Source: Silicimonas sp963779765 (GTDB lineage Bacteria; Pseudomonadota; Alphaproteobacteria; Rhodobacterales; Rhodobacteraceae). Taken from it: DNA of 64,000 bases. The notes below the pieces were generated by a model that saw only the letters and a list, made by a program, of their open reading frames with translations, was not told where the DNA came from and searched no databases. Shown here in pieces: positions 35,467 to 43,208 of this stretch. The DNA lies in the NCBI GenBank assembly GCA_963779765.1, contig CAVZZP010000001.1:868001-932000 (forward strand), read 5' to 3'. Every line of letters starts with the position of its first letter. Position 1 is the first letter of the stretch. The translations under genes and the position numbers were made by a program.

Positions 35467-36311
35467 TCCTCGCGGCCTGTCTCGCCGCCGGACCTGCGCG
35501 GGCCGAGGGCCTTGATCCCATCGGCCGCTTCGACTGGGACACCCAACTGATCGTCGGCCTGTCCGGGATCGAGATGGATGACGACGGGATGGGCTTCACC
35601 GCGGTCAGCGACCAGGGCTGGTGGCTCCAGGGCGCATTGTCCCGCGACGGCGAGGTCATCACGGGGGTCGAGATCGAACGCCTCGAACCCATCCTCGGCT
35701 CGAACGGCCTGCCCGCCGCCGCCCGCCGCGTGGGCGACTGGTCCGACGCGGAAGGCCTTGCCATCGGACCCGACGGCCGGGCCTGGGTCTCGTTCGAACG
35801 ATGGGCTCACGTCTGGTGGTACGAGGCGCCGTTTTCGAAAGCCAACCACATCCCGGACCACGAGACCTTCAAGGACTACGCCGACAACTGGCAACTCGAG
35901 GCCATCGCCATATCCCCCGAAGGCACGGTCTACGCCTTTCCCGAACGCCCGCTGGCCGAGGGCTTCCCGATCTATCGCCTCGCCCCCGGCAACCTCTGGG
36001 AGATCGACGGCTACCTCCCCGAAAGCGAGGTCTTCGGCATCGTCGGCGCCGACTTCGATGCGGACGGCACGCTCTACCTTCTCGAACGGAAACTGGTCGT
36101 GGGCCTCTGGTGGCAGAACCGCGTGCGCCGTGTGCGGCTCGACACTGGCGCCGACACGATCATCTGGACCGGCGAACGCGGCGAATACGGCAACCTCGAA
36201 GGCATCTCGGTCTGGAGCGACGACAAGGGCCGCCGCCTGACGCTGATCTCGGACAACAACGGCAGCTCCGCCACGCCGACCGAGTTCGTGGAGTTCCGCT
36301 TGACCGACTAG
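35442..36311 (+). CDS. Esterase-like activity of phytase family protein
   Basis: A 289-residue exported beta-propeller-like protein. The N-terminus (MLHRPVALILAACLAAGPARA) is a signal peptide and also fits a lipobox (LAAC, Cys 13). The body holds propeller-type repeats, including LIVGLSGIEMDDDGMGFTAV, AEGLAIGPDGRAWVSFE, LEAIAISPEGTVYAF and FGIVGADFDADGTLYLLER, the pattern of the esterase-like-activity-of-phytase family. Substrate unknown; calcium binding is possible from the Asp-rich loops. Starts inside the end of mepA. Confidence 0.78.
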   Translation: MLHRPVALILAACLAAGPARAEGLDPIGRFDWDTQLIVGLSGIEMDDDGMGFTAVSDQGWWLQGALSRDGEVITGVEIERLEPILGSNGLPAAARRVGDWSDAEGLAIGPDGRAWVSFERWAHVWWYEAPFSKANHIPDHETFKDYADNWQLEAIAISPEGTVYAFPERPLAEGFPIYRLAPGNLWEIDGYLPESEVFGIVGADFDADGTLYLLERKLVVGLWWQNRVRRVRLDTGADTIIWTGERGEYGNLEGISVWSDDKGRRLTLISDNNGSSATPTEFVEFRLTD

Positions 36312-36385
36312 GGCGCGAGAGGTATTCGCCCCCGTCCCCGAACGTGGGGCCAAGTCTCCGCTACCTTGTCAAAACGGAACCCGAC

Positions 36386-37007
36386 ATGACCCGACTTCTT
36401 CCCGGCGTGATCGCCATGGCCGCCATCGTTGTGGCCTCCAACATCCTCGTGCAGTTCCTCTTCGGCAACTGGCTGACCTGGGGCGCCTTCACCTATCCCT
36501 TCGCCTTTCTCGTCACCGACGTGATGAACCGCGTCTACGGCGCGGCCACCGCCCGCAAGGTGGTGATCGCGGGCTTCGCCACGGGCGTCGCCTGCTCGCT
36601 CGATCGGCACGCAGATCATGGGCGAATTCGGACCTCTCGTGACATGGCGCATCGCCATCGCCTCGGGAACGGCGTTCCTGACGGCCCAGCTTCTCGATGT
36701 GGCGATCTTCGACCGTCTGCGCGAGGGCGCTTGGTGGCGCGCGCCCCTCGTCTCGACGCTCTTCGGTTCAGCCGTCGATACCGTCCTCTTCTTCACGCTG
36801 GCCTTTTCAGGCAGCCTGTCGTTCCTCGAACCCGGCAACGACGTGTCCTGGGCGAATGAGATGTTGCCGCTCCTCGGCGTCGGGCCCGCCGTGCCGCTCT
36901 GGATCTCTCTCGCGCTGGCCGATTGGTGCGTAAAACTTGGGCTCGCGATTGTGGCGCTCGTGCCATTTCGAGTCATCGTGCACAAAATCGCGCCGATCGG
37001 ATCGTGA
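36386..37007 (+). CDS. VUT family queuosine-precursor transporter, frameshifted
   Basis: Inner-membrane protein with six hydrophobic segments; the opening WGAFTYPFAFLVTDVMNRVYG is the VUT/YhhQ signature, a family that imports the queuosine precursor preQ0/preQ1. The frame breaks after GVACSL: one extra base at about 36601-36604 (CTCGATCGG). Corrected, it reads IGTQIMGEFGPLVTWRIAIASG and runs to the stop at 37007, about 206 residues and of normal length. Again the simplest reading is a sequence indel. It stands alone, 74 bases after the phytase-like gene. Substrate from family. Confidence 0.82.
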
Positions 37008-37062
37008 ATTAATTTGACAGACACAAATAGCGTGCCACCCTCCAGGTATCGGCAACCAATTG

Positions 37063-37134
37063 AAAGGAGGTGGTCCAGTGTCTAGAGCGATATTGGAGAT
37101 ATGTGTCCGGACAGTCGGGGGGGCCGTTGCCTAG
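37063..37134 (+). CDS. Possible 18-residue leader ORF behind an unusually strong Shine-Dalgarno
   Basis: AAAGGAGGTGG at 37063-37073 is complementary over its whole length (with wobble) to the 16S anti-Shine-Dalgarno, stronger than any other site in the window. Seven bases after GGAGG a GTG codon at 37078 opens an 18-codon frame (MSRAILEICVRTVGGAVA) ending at TAG 37132-37134. A TTGACA at 37014-37019 could be the -35 of a promoter, although no convincing -10 follows. A hairpin with pyrimidine tail closes the segment before arfB. It may be a real small protein, a leader peptide, or a structured RNA that uses the anti-SD; I cannot tell. Confidence 0.35.
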   Translation, partial: KGGGPVSRAILEICVRTVGGAVA

Positions 37135-37215
37135 GGCAGACCCGAAGGCAGAACACTCCTGATTGGGCCCGTCGACACGGTCGACCCCTAACTGGCCCAT
37201 CTCCAAGAAACTCGG

Positions 37216-37248
37216 AAGGGTCGCGCCAGTCGCGGCCCTTCTTCCTTT
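37216..37248 (+). terminator. Putative terminator before arfB
   Basis: AAGGGTCGCG (37216-37225) pairs with CGCGGCCCTT (37231-37240), ten pairs including one G-U, with a five-base loop, followed by CTTCCTTT. It separates the short leader ORF from arfB, 17 bases before the arfB start, so it could also act as an attenuator. Confidence 0.55.
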
Positions 37249-37264
37249 GACTTCGGACCGAGCC

Positions 37265-37681
37265 ATGCGCATCACGCCCGACATCGAGATCGCGGACTGG
37301 GAGCTGACCGAGCAGTTCGTTCGTTCAAGCGGCCCGGGCGGTCAGAACGTCAACAAGGTCAACACCGCCGTGGAATTGCGCTTCGAGGCGGAACGGTCTC
37401 CGAACCTGCCTGACCCCGTGAAGCGCCGTCTTCGCCGCCTCGCGGGTCGGCGCTGGACCAAGGACGGCGCGCTGATCATCCAGGTCTCGGAAGAACGCAG
37501 CCAGGCCCGCAACCGCGACATCGCGCGTGAACGCCTCGTCGACCTGATCCGCCGCGCGACCATCGTGCCGAAGCCGCGCGTGAAGACCCGCGTGTCGCTG
37601 TCGCAGAAACGTAAGCGCCTCGACGCCAAGAAGCGCCGGGGCGAGATCAAGTCGGCCCGCGGCCCGGTCGACGAGCCCTAG
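37265..37681 (+). CDS. arfB: Alternative ribosome-rescue factor ArfB (peptidyl-tRNA hydrolase domain)
   Basis: A 138-residue protein with the class I release-factor catalytic GGQ (SSGPGGQNVNKVNTAVELRF, about 24-43) and no codon-recognition domains, followed by a basic C-terminal tail (KRKRLDAKKRRGEIKS) that enters the empty mRNA channel. It frees ribosomes stalled without a stop codon. The ATG at 37265 is used because the upstream open frame runs through the hairpin and lacks family sequence. Confidence 0.92.
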   Translation: MRITPDIEIADWELTEQFVRSSGPGGQNVNKVNTAVELRFEAERSPNLPDPVKRRLRRLAGRRWTKDGALIIQVSEERSQARNRDIARERLVDLIRRATIVPKPRVKTRVSLSQKRKRLDAKKRRGEIKSARGPVDEP

Positions 37682-37747
37682 ATCACCCTCCCCGGATTGC
37701 ACCCCGCCCCACCGCCTGCCATTCAAGGCACGCGACAGGAGACCGCC

Positions 37748-38605
37748 ATGACAGACGAGACCAACCGCGTGTTCCGCGATGCGCACCAGGACAGCGCGAC
37801 CGCGCGCGACATCCCCGATACGCCGCAGACGCGCTCGCCATCCTATCGTCTTGCCTTTGCCGACGCGGACTTCCTCCTGCGCGACGAACTGCGGCCCGTT
37901 CGCCTGCAACTCGAGCTTCTGAAGCCCGAGATGATGATGACCGAATACGGTGTCGAATCCACGGTCGTGCTGTTCGGCGGCGCTCGTATCCCCAGCCCCG
38001 ACGAAGCACAGACTGCCCGCACGCAAACCCTCGCCGACCTCAGCCGCTATTACGAAGAGGCCCGCATCTTTGCACGTCTTCTGACCGAGCGGGCCATCGC
38101 CTCCAGCAGCGGCGGCCGCGAGCACGTCATCGTCACCGGCGGTGGTCCCGGGGTGATGGAGGCCGGCAACAGGGGCGCGGCCGAAGCCGGGGGCGTCTCC
38201 ATCGGCCTGAACATCGTCCTGCCGCACGAGCAGGCGCCGAACGACTACGTGACGCCCGACCTCGCGTTCAACTTCCACTACTTCGCCATCCGCAAGATGC
38301 ACTTCCTGATGCGCGCCGCCGCCATCGCCGTATTTCCCGGCGGTTTCGGCACGTTGGACGAGTTGTTCGAATCCCTGACGCTGATCCAGACCGGCCGCAT
38401 GAAGCCCATCCCGTTCCTGCTTTTCGGCTCGGAATTCTGGAATCGCATCGTGGACTTCAAGGCGCTGGCCGAAGCGGGTACCATCTCGGACGCCGACCTC
38501 GACCTGTTCCGCTTCGTGGACACGGCCGAGGAAGCAATCGCGTGCATGGACAACTGGCCCGGTCCGCACACGCGACGGCAAAGCATTCCGGGCCGCAACG
38601 CATAA
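37748..38605 (+). CDS. LOG family Rossmann-fold protein (TIGR00730)
   Basis: A 285-residue lysine-decarboxylase-like (LOG) protein. The nucleotide-binding motifs are VLFGGARIP, VTGGGPGVMEAGNRGAAEAG and the signature FPGGFGTLDELFE (PGGxGTxxE). Family members release cytokinin-type bases from nucleotide monophosphates or act as AMP/UMP/IMP 5'-monophosphate N-ribosidases. The ~70-residue N-terminal extension before the Rossmann fold is typical of the longer bacterial type. Starts 66 bases after arfB. Confidence 0.88.
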   Translation: MTDETNRVFRDAHQDSATARDIPDTPQTRSPSYRLAFADADFLLRDELRPVRLQLELLKPEMMMTEYGVESTVVLFGGARIPSPDEAQTARTQTLADLSRYYEEARIFARLLTERAIASSSGGREHVIVTGGGPGVMEAGNRGAAEAGGVSIGLNIVLPHEQAPNDYVTPDLAFNFHYFAIRKMHFLMRAAAIAVFPGGFGTLDELFESLTLIQTGRMKPIPFLLFGSEFWNRIVDFKALAEAGTISDADLDLFRFVDTAEEAIACMDNWPGPHTRRQSIPGRNA

Positions 38606-38621
38606 TCAAATGGGTGGGACA

Positions 38622-38864
38622 ATGGGACTGATTTGGCTTCTGATCGTCGGCTTGATCGCGGGATGGCTGGCGAACCAGATCATGAAGAAGGACAGCGGCA
38701 GCCTTCCGATGAACCTCGTGATCGGCGTCGTCGGCGCGCTGATCGGCGGCTTCCTGGGACGGCTGATCGGCCTGCAGGCGACGGGCCTTCTCGGCTCGAT
38801 CATCATGGCGACCATCGGCGCGGTGGTTCTTTTGTGGATCGTCGCGAAGGTGCGCGAGCGCTGA
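38622..38864 (+). CDS. GlsB/YeaQ/YmgE family membrane protein (first copy)
   Basis: An 80-residue protein of three hydrophobic segments rich in Gly: LIVGLIAGWLANQIMKKDSG, then NLVIGVVGALIGGFLG and a final IIMATIGAVVLLWIVAK. This transglycosylase-associated (TAG) family is linked to general stress but has no known activity. The ATG at 38622 (with GGTGGGA upstream) is preferred to the ATG at 38610. A second copy follows 61 bases later. Confidence 0.88.
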   Translation: MGLIWLLIVGLIAGWLANQIMKKDSGSLPMNLVIGVVGALIGGFLGRLIGLQATGLLGSIIMATIGAVVLLWIVAKVRER

Positions 38865-38925
38865 GGAACCGGATTGACCGCGAACGGTTGTCAGGCGACA
38901 CTTTTGCAGCAAGGAGATTTGCAAG

Positions 38926-39171
38926 ATGGACGCACTAGGCTGGTTCTCGTTCCTTATCGTCGGCCTTCTGGCGGGCTGGATCGCCGAAAAGGTGATGAAG
39001 CGCGATCACGGGTTGATGATGAACCTGATCGTGGGCGTCGTCGGCGCCTACCTCGGCGCCTTCGTTGCAAGCCTGATCGGCATCACCGCCGGCGGTTTCC
39101 TCGGTGCCCTGATCATCGCGATCATCGGCGCCGTTCTTCTGCTCTGGCTGGTCAGCCTCATCCGCCGCTGA
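38926..39171 (+). CDS. GlsB/YeaQ/YmgE family membrane protein (second copy)
   Basis: An 81-residue paralogue of the preceding gene, with the same layout: LIVGLLAGWIAEKVMKRDHG, NLIVGVVGAYLGAFVASLIG and ALIIAIIGAVLLLWLVSLI. A good AAGGAG site lies about 8 bases upstream of its ATG. The two copies share the GW, MK-D and NL-VGVVGA positions, so they derive from a tandem duplication, but they differ at most other sites, so it is not recent. Confidence 0.9.
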   Translation: MDALGWFSFLIVGLLAGWIAEKVMKRDHGLMMNLIVGVVGAYLGAFVASLIGITAGGFLGALIIAIIGAVLLLWLVSLIRR

Positions 39172-39175
39172 CCTC

Positions 39176-39394
39176 TCAGGCCTTCCGCACCTCGGTGTGG
39201 GACTTGAGAACCTCGTCGCCGTCGGACTGCTCGATCCTGTAGGCCGGGCAGTCCGCCGACGCGTTGCGGGTGATCTCGCTTCCCTTGATCGTAAGCGTCT
39301 GCCTGTGGGTATAGACCTTCACGATCTTTCCCTCGGCCGTGCTGCCCGACCAGTTCCACGCAACGCTGTCGCCTTCCTTGTACGCCTTGGTCAT
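39176..39394 (-). CDS. DUF2945 / HVA1-type TUDOR-like small protein
   Basis: A 72-residue basic protein with the DUF2945 pattern: YKEGDSVAWNWSGSTAEGKIVKVYT, then ITRNASADCPAYRIEQSDGDEVLKS. The fold resembles a small SH3/TUDOR barrel; function unknown, often found among stress genes. Its start overlaps the cytochrome c stop by four bases (ATGA), so the two are coupled. It converges on the second GlsB gene with four bases between stops. Confidence 0.82.
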   Translation of the reverse strand: MTKAYKEGDSVAWNWSGSTAEGKIVKVYTHRQTLTIKGSEITRNASADCPAYRIEQSDGDEVLKSHTEVRKA

Positions 39395-39753
39395 ATCTCG
39401 GTCTCGGACAGGTACGACACGATCAACTCCCGCACCGCAGGGTCGGTCAATCCGCTGTAGGGCTTCATCGCGTTCCCCGGCACCACGGCATCCGGCGCCT
39501 CGATGAAAGCGTCCAGCGTCTCGGCATCCCACACGACGTCCGACCCCGCCATCGCATCGCTGTAGCCATAGCCCGGAACCGTCCCGGCCTTCCGATCGAT
39601 CAGGGCGTGGAGGGTCGGCCCCATCCGGTTGTCACCCTCCTCGACCGAATGGCAGGTGCGGCAATGATTGTTGAACTCGACCTCGCCGGTTGCGTCCTGC
39701 GCTATCGCGGGTGACGCCGCCAGGACGACCAGGGCTGTCAGGAATTTCTGCAT
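39391..39753 (-). CDS. Class I cytochrome c
   Basis: A 120-residue periplasmic monohaem cytochrome. Signal peptide 1-18, haem motif CRTCH at 31-35, and a probable Met ligand in GNAMKPYSG near 100. Size and motif layout match cytochrome c2/c-552-type electron carriers. Start at 39753 is supported by GGAGGTGG six bases upstream; an earlier ATG at 39774 is not. Partners unknown; the co-translated DUF2945 protein is the only operon neighbour. Confidence 0.9.
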   Translation of the reverse strand: MQKFLTALVVLAASPAIAQDATGEVEFNNHCRTCHSVEEGDNRMGPTLHALIDRKAGTVPGYGYSDAMAGSDVVWDAETLDAFIEAPDAVVPGNAMKPYSGLTDPAVRELIVSYLSETEI

Positions 39754-39799
39754 GATCCACCTCCAGCCAATCAACGCCGGAGGTGGCCCGCCGTTCCGC

Positions 39800-40993
39800 C
39801 TAAAGCCCGCTCTCGGCGGCGATCTGCGCGCGGGACTTCCGCTCGCGCTCGGTCGCGGACTTCAACTGCCCGCAGGCGGCCATGATGTCCTCGCCCCGCG
39901 GCGTGCGGATCGGCGAGGCGTACCCCGCCTTGTAGACGATGTCCGAGAACGCCTCGATCCGCGACCAGTCCGACCGCTCATAAGGCGCGCCCGGCCACTC
40001 GTTGAAGGGGATCAGGTTGATCTTCGCCGGTATGCCCGCGATCAGCTTCACCAGCCGCCGCGCGTCCTCGTCGCTGTCGTTCACACCCTTCAGCATGACG
40101 TACTCGAAGGTGATCCGCTCCGAATTCGACGCCTTGGGATAAGCCCGCAACGCCTCCAGAAGCTCGGCGATGTTCCAGCGCTTGTTGATCGGCACCAGCC
40201 TGTTGCGCACCTCGTCGGTCGTGGCGTGAAACGACACCGCCAGCATGCAGCCGATCTCTTCGGCCGTCCGCGCGATCTCGGGCACGACGCCGCTGGTCGA
40301 CAGGGTGATCCGCCGCCGCGACAGTGCGATGCCCTCCGCGTCCATCGCGATCTTCATCGCGTCGCGCACGGCCTCGAAGTTGTACAGAGGCTCGCCCATC
40401 CCCATCAGCACGATGTTCGACAACAGCCGAGGCCCCGCCTCGCCCATGCCAACGCCGTGCTCGGGCCATTCGCCCAGATCGTCGCGCGCCAGCATGACCT
40501 GCCCCACGATCTCGCCCGCCGTCAGGTTGCGCACCAGCTTCTGCGTCCCGGTATGGCAGAACGAACAGGTCAGCGTGCAGCCCACCTGGGACGAGATGCA
40601 CAGCGTGCCGCGATCCTCTTCGGGGATATAGACCGTCTCGACCTCGTGCCCGCCCGCGATGCGGACCAGGTACTTGCGCGTGCCGTCCGCGCTGACGTGG
40701 CGCGTGACGACCTCGGGCAGCGCGATGGCGAACTTTTCGGCCAGAAGCGCGCGATAGTCCTTCGACAGGTTCGTCATCTCGCCGAAGTCGCGCACGCCCC
40801 AGAAATAGACCCACTGCCAGATCTGGTTCACCCGCATCTTCGCCTGCTTCTCGGGCGTTCCCGCCTCGATCAGCGCCAGGCGCAGCGCGTCGCGCGTCAG
40901 GCCGACGATGTTCGTCCGACCCTCCGCCGAGGCGGACTCCTTGCGGGGGATGGTCACGACATCCTGGGTGATGGGCGCTGTGGCGTCGGTCAT
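39800..40993 (-). CDS. rlmN: Dual-specificity 23S rRNA / tRNA adenine-C2 methyltransferase RlmN
   Basis: Radical-SAM enzyme making m2A2503 in 23S rRNA and m2A37 in tRNAs. The 397-residue protein shows the cluster motif CTLTCSFC (CxxxCxxC), the VLMGMGEPLYNF segment, and the C-terminal Cys of the methyl shuttle in EDIMAACGQL. Length is normal. It stands between the cytochrome gene (46 bases) and the SulP gene (69 bases), all on the minus strand. Confidence 0.96.
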   Translation of the reverse strand: MTDATAPITQDVVTIPRKESASAEGRTNIVGLTRDALRLALIEAGTPEKQAKMRVNQIWQWVYFWGVRDFGEMTNLSKDYRALLAEKFAIALPEVVTRHVSADGTRKYLVRIAGGHEVETVYIPEEDRGTLCISSQVGCTLTCSFCHTGTQKLVRNLTAGEIVGQVMLARDDLGEWPEHGVGMGEAGPRLLSNIVLMGMGEPLYNFEAVRDAMKIAMDAEGIALSRRRITLSTSGVVPEIARTAEEIGCMLAVSFHATTDEVRNRLVPINKRWNIAELLEALRAYPKASNSERITFEYVMLKGVNDSDEDARRLVKLIAGIPAKINLIPFNEWPGAPYERSDWSRIEAFSDIVYKAGYASPIRTPRGEDIMAACGQLKSATERERKSRAQIAAESGL

Positions 40994-41062
40994 GGCTCAG
41001 GCTTTCCGGGGTCAGAGGCGGCATATAAGCGAACCTGCCCCAAAAGCCAAATCCGAAACGCC

Positions 41063-42319
41063 TCAGCGCCGCGGCATGCTCCACTTGGAGGGAGCGTCGC
41101 GCCGGTAGAGGCGCAGCGCCAGTCCCAGACCCACTCCCACGCCGATGGCCACCGTCAGGTCCGCAACTACGGTCAGCACGAACGTCAGCAGCAGAAGCAG
41201 CCGGTCCGACAGGCGCATCCGCGCATACTCCGCCCACTTGTGCGGCTCGGACATGTTCCAGGCGGTCAGGATCAGAAGCCCCGCCAGCGCCGGCATCGCC
41301 AGATAGCCCGCAAGCGGCGCGGCGATGGCCATGACGGCCAGGATCGCGACGGCGTGGACCATTCCCGCCACGGGCGTCTGTCCTCCCGCCCGGACGTTCG
41401 TCGCCGTCCGCGCGATGGCCCCCGTCGCCGGAAGACCACCGAACAGCGCCGACCCCAGGTTCGCCGCACCCTGAGCGATCAGCTCGGCGCTCGGCCGGTG
41501 CGAACCACCCGTCATGCGGTCGGCCACCATCGCGGACAACAGCGACTCGACCCCCGCCAGGAAGGCGATCACCAAAGCCGACGGCAGAAGCTCGCGGAAC
41601 CGCGCAAGGTCGAGGTCCGGCATCGACGGCGCGGGCAGCGTCCTCGGCAGCGCGCCGAAACGGCCCTGGATCGTGTCGACCGGCAGGGCCAGCAAGGCCA
41701 CGGCTGCCGAGGTCAGCGCGACCGCGACGATCAGGCCCGGCTGGCGCGGCGCCAGCCGTCGCAGGGCGACGATCATCACGACGGTGGCAAGGCCGATCCC
41801 CAGCGCAGCGGGGTTCAGCGTCCCCCGCGCCGACCACAGGTCCGCGATCTTGCCGAAGAACTCCGCCGGCATCGCTCCGTCCAGGCCGAAGAAGTCCTGA
41901 AGCTGGCTTGTCGCGATGATGACCGCGATCCCGATGGTGAAGCCGCTGACCACCGGCTCCGGCACCAGTGCGATCAACCGCCCCGCACGCAGGAAACCCG
42001 CCACCAGCAGGATCACCCCGGCCATGAGCGTCGCAAGCACCAGCCCGTCATAGCCGTGATCCGCGATCACGCCCGCGACGACGACGATGAAAGCCCCCGT
42101 GGGTCCGCCGATCTGCACCCGGCTGCCGCCCAGAAGCGAGATCATGAAGCCGGCGACGACCGCCGTCACCAATCCCTTCGCCGGGTCCGCGCCCGACGCG
42201 ATAGCGATGGCGAGGCTCAAAGGAAGCGCCACCATCGCGACGGTCAACCCGGCCGCGAGGTCCGCTGCGAAAAGCGTCCGAGTGTATCCCGGAAGGGTCG
42301 TCAGAAGCTGAGGCTTCAC
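41063..42319 (-). CDS. SulP family anion transporter without STAS domain
   Basis: A 418-residue inner-membrane protein with about twelve hydrophobic segments and SulP motifs: FAADLAAGLTVAMVALPLSLAIA at the start, GGSRVQIGGPTGAFIVVV, and FLAGVESLLSAMVADRM. It ends right after the last membrane segment (YRRDAPSKWSMPRR). The cytoplasmic STAS domain present in most SulP proteins is absent, and the 69 bases before rlmN leave no room for a remnant. Start uncertain: GTG at 42319 places the N-terminus where relatives begin; an in-frame TTG at 42376 also exists. Substrate could be sulfate, bicarbonate or another anion. Confidence 0.85.
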   Translation of the reverse strand: MKPQLLTTLPGYTRTLFAADLAAGLTVAMVALPLSLAIAIASGADPAKGLVTAVVAGFMISLLGGSRVQIGGPTGAFIVVVAGVIADHGYDGLVLATLMAGVILLVAGFLRAGRLIALVPEPVVSGFTIGIAVIIATSQLQDFFGLDGAMPAEFFGKIADLWSARGTLNPAALGIGLATVVMIVALRRLAPRQPGLIVAVALTSAAVALLALPVDTIQGRFGALPRTLPAPSMPDLDLARFRELLPSALVIAFLAGVESLLSAMVADRMTGGSHRPSAELIAQGAANLGSALFGGLPATGAIARTATNVRAGGQTPVAGMVHAVAILAVMAIAAPLAGYLAMPALAGLLILTAWNMSEPHKWAEYARMRLSDRLLLLLTFVLTVVADLTVAIGVGVGLGLALRLYRRDAPSKWSMPRR

Positions 42320-42459
42320 GTCGGATCCATTGGACAGGTTCGCCGCGACGCTAGACCCGCCCCCCCGGTCCGACAATCGTAAATCGCGCGGTAAGCTTCG
42401 TTACCGCCCGCATATCAGCGAGGCCAAATCGCCCGCCGATCGGCCTCGATGCCCGACGC

Positions 42460-42492
42460 TTTGCCGACACTTGCCATACGTTTTGCCGACAC
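42460..42492. repeat. Pair of 11-base direct repeats upstream of tag
   Basis: TTTGCCGACAC occurs at 42460-42470 and again at 42482-42492, exactly 22 bases apart (about two helical turns), in the 298-base gap between the divergent SulP and tag genes. The spacing would suit a tandem regulator site. The rest of this gap shows no gene. Confidence 0.5.
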
Positions 42493-42617
42493 GCTTCGAT
42501 CAGGCCGCGGCCCAGTTTCAAAGGCGTTTACCTTCGCGGGCATACTTCGCAACACCCTTTCCCGAACGCCTCATTAACCCTTGGCGCGCGCGCCCCGCTC
42601 CAGCTACCGTCCCGCGC

Positions 42618-43199
42618 ATGATCGACGACCGTCCCCGCTGCTTCGGATCTTCCTCCGAACTCTACGCCCACTACCACGACACCGAGTGGGGCGTGCCCAT
42701 CCACGACGACCGGACACTCTTCGAGATGCTCATCCTCGAAGGCGCCCACGCCGGCCTGTCGTGGGAAACGGTGCTGAAGAAACGCGAGGGCTATCGCCGC
42801 GTCTTCCACGGTTTCGACGTCGGCAAAGTCGCCGCCATGACCGACGACGACCTCGCTCTCGCTCTGACTGACCCCGGCATCGTGCGCCACCGCCAGAAGG
42901 TCGAGGCGACGCGCCGCAATGCTCGTATCTTCATGGAAATGCAGAAGGAATACGGCGGCTTCTCGACCTGGCTCTGGTCCCACGTCGCCGGCGAACCGGT
43001 CCGAGGCGACTGGCCCGAGCGCAGCGACATCCCGGCGACGACGCCCCTCTCGGACGCCATCTCGAAGGACCTGAAGAAGCGCGGAATGGGCTTCGTCGGA
43101 CCCACCATCATCTATGCCTACCTCCAGGCCGTGGGCGTCGTGAACGACCACTGGCGCGGCTGCTGGATCTCCGTTGCCCGGTCCTCCAAGCCGGGATAG
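42618..43199 (+). CDS. tag: DNA-3-methyladenine glycosylase I
   Basis: A 193-residue base-excision repair enzyme removing 3-methyladenine. Family blocks are RCFGSSSELYAHYHDTEWG, HDDRTLFEMLILEGAHAGLSW, LKKREGYRRVF and the C-terminal GMGFVGPTIIYAYLQAVGVVNDH. The zinc-holding Cys/His residues of Tag (an N-terminal Cys, His near the C-terminus plus a final Cys, as in RCF and CWIS) are visible. The ATG at 42618 begins the family sequence; the longer upstream frame does not. dapE starts nine bases after the stop. Confidence 0.93.
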   Translation: MIDDRPRCFGSSSELYAHYHDTEWGVPIHDDRTLFEMLILEGAHAGLSWETVLKKREGYRRVFHGFDVGKVAAMTDDDLALALTDPGIVRHRQKVEATRRNARIFMEMQKEYGGFSTWLWSHVAGEPVRGDWPERSDIPATTPLSDAISKDLKKRGMGFVGPTIIYAYLQAVGVVNDHWRGCWISVARSSKPG

Positions 43200-43208
43200 C
43201 CCTAAGCC

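Noticed and set aside
39668..42382. A plus-strand open frame of about 900 codons opposite the cytochrome, rlmN and SulP genes
   Set aside because: It mirrors the third-codon-position GC bias of three clear minus-strand genes, is Arg/His/Asp-rich with no fold or motif, and spans gene boundaries.
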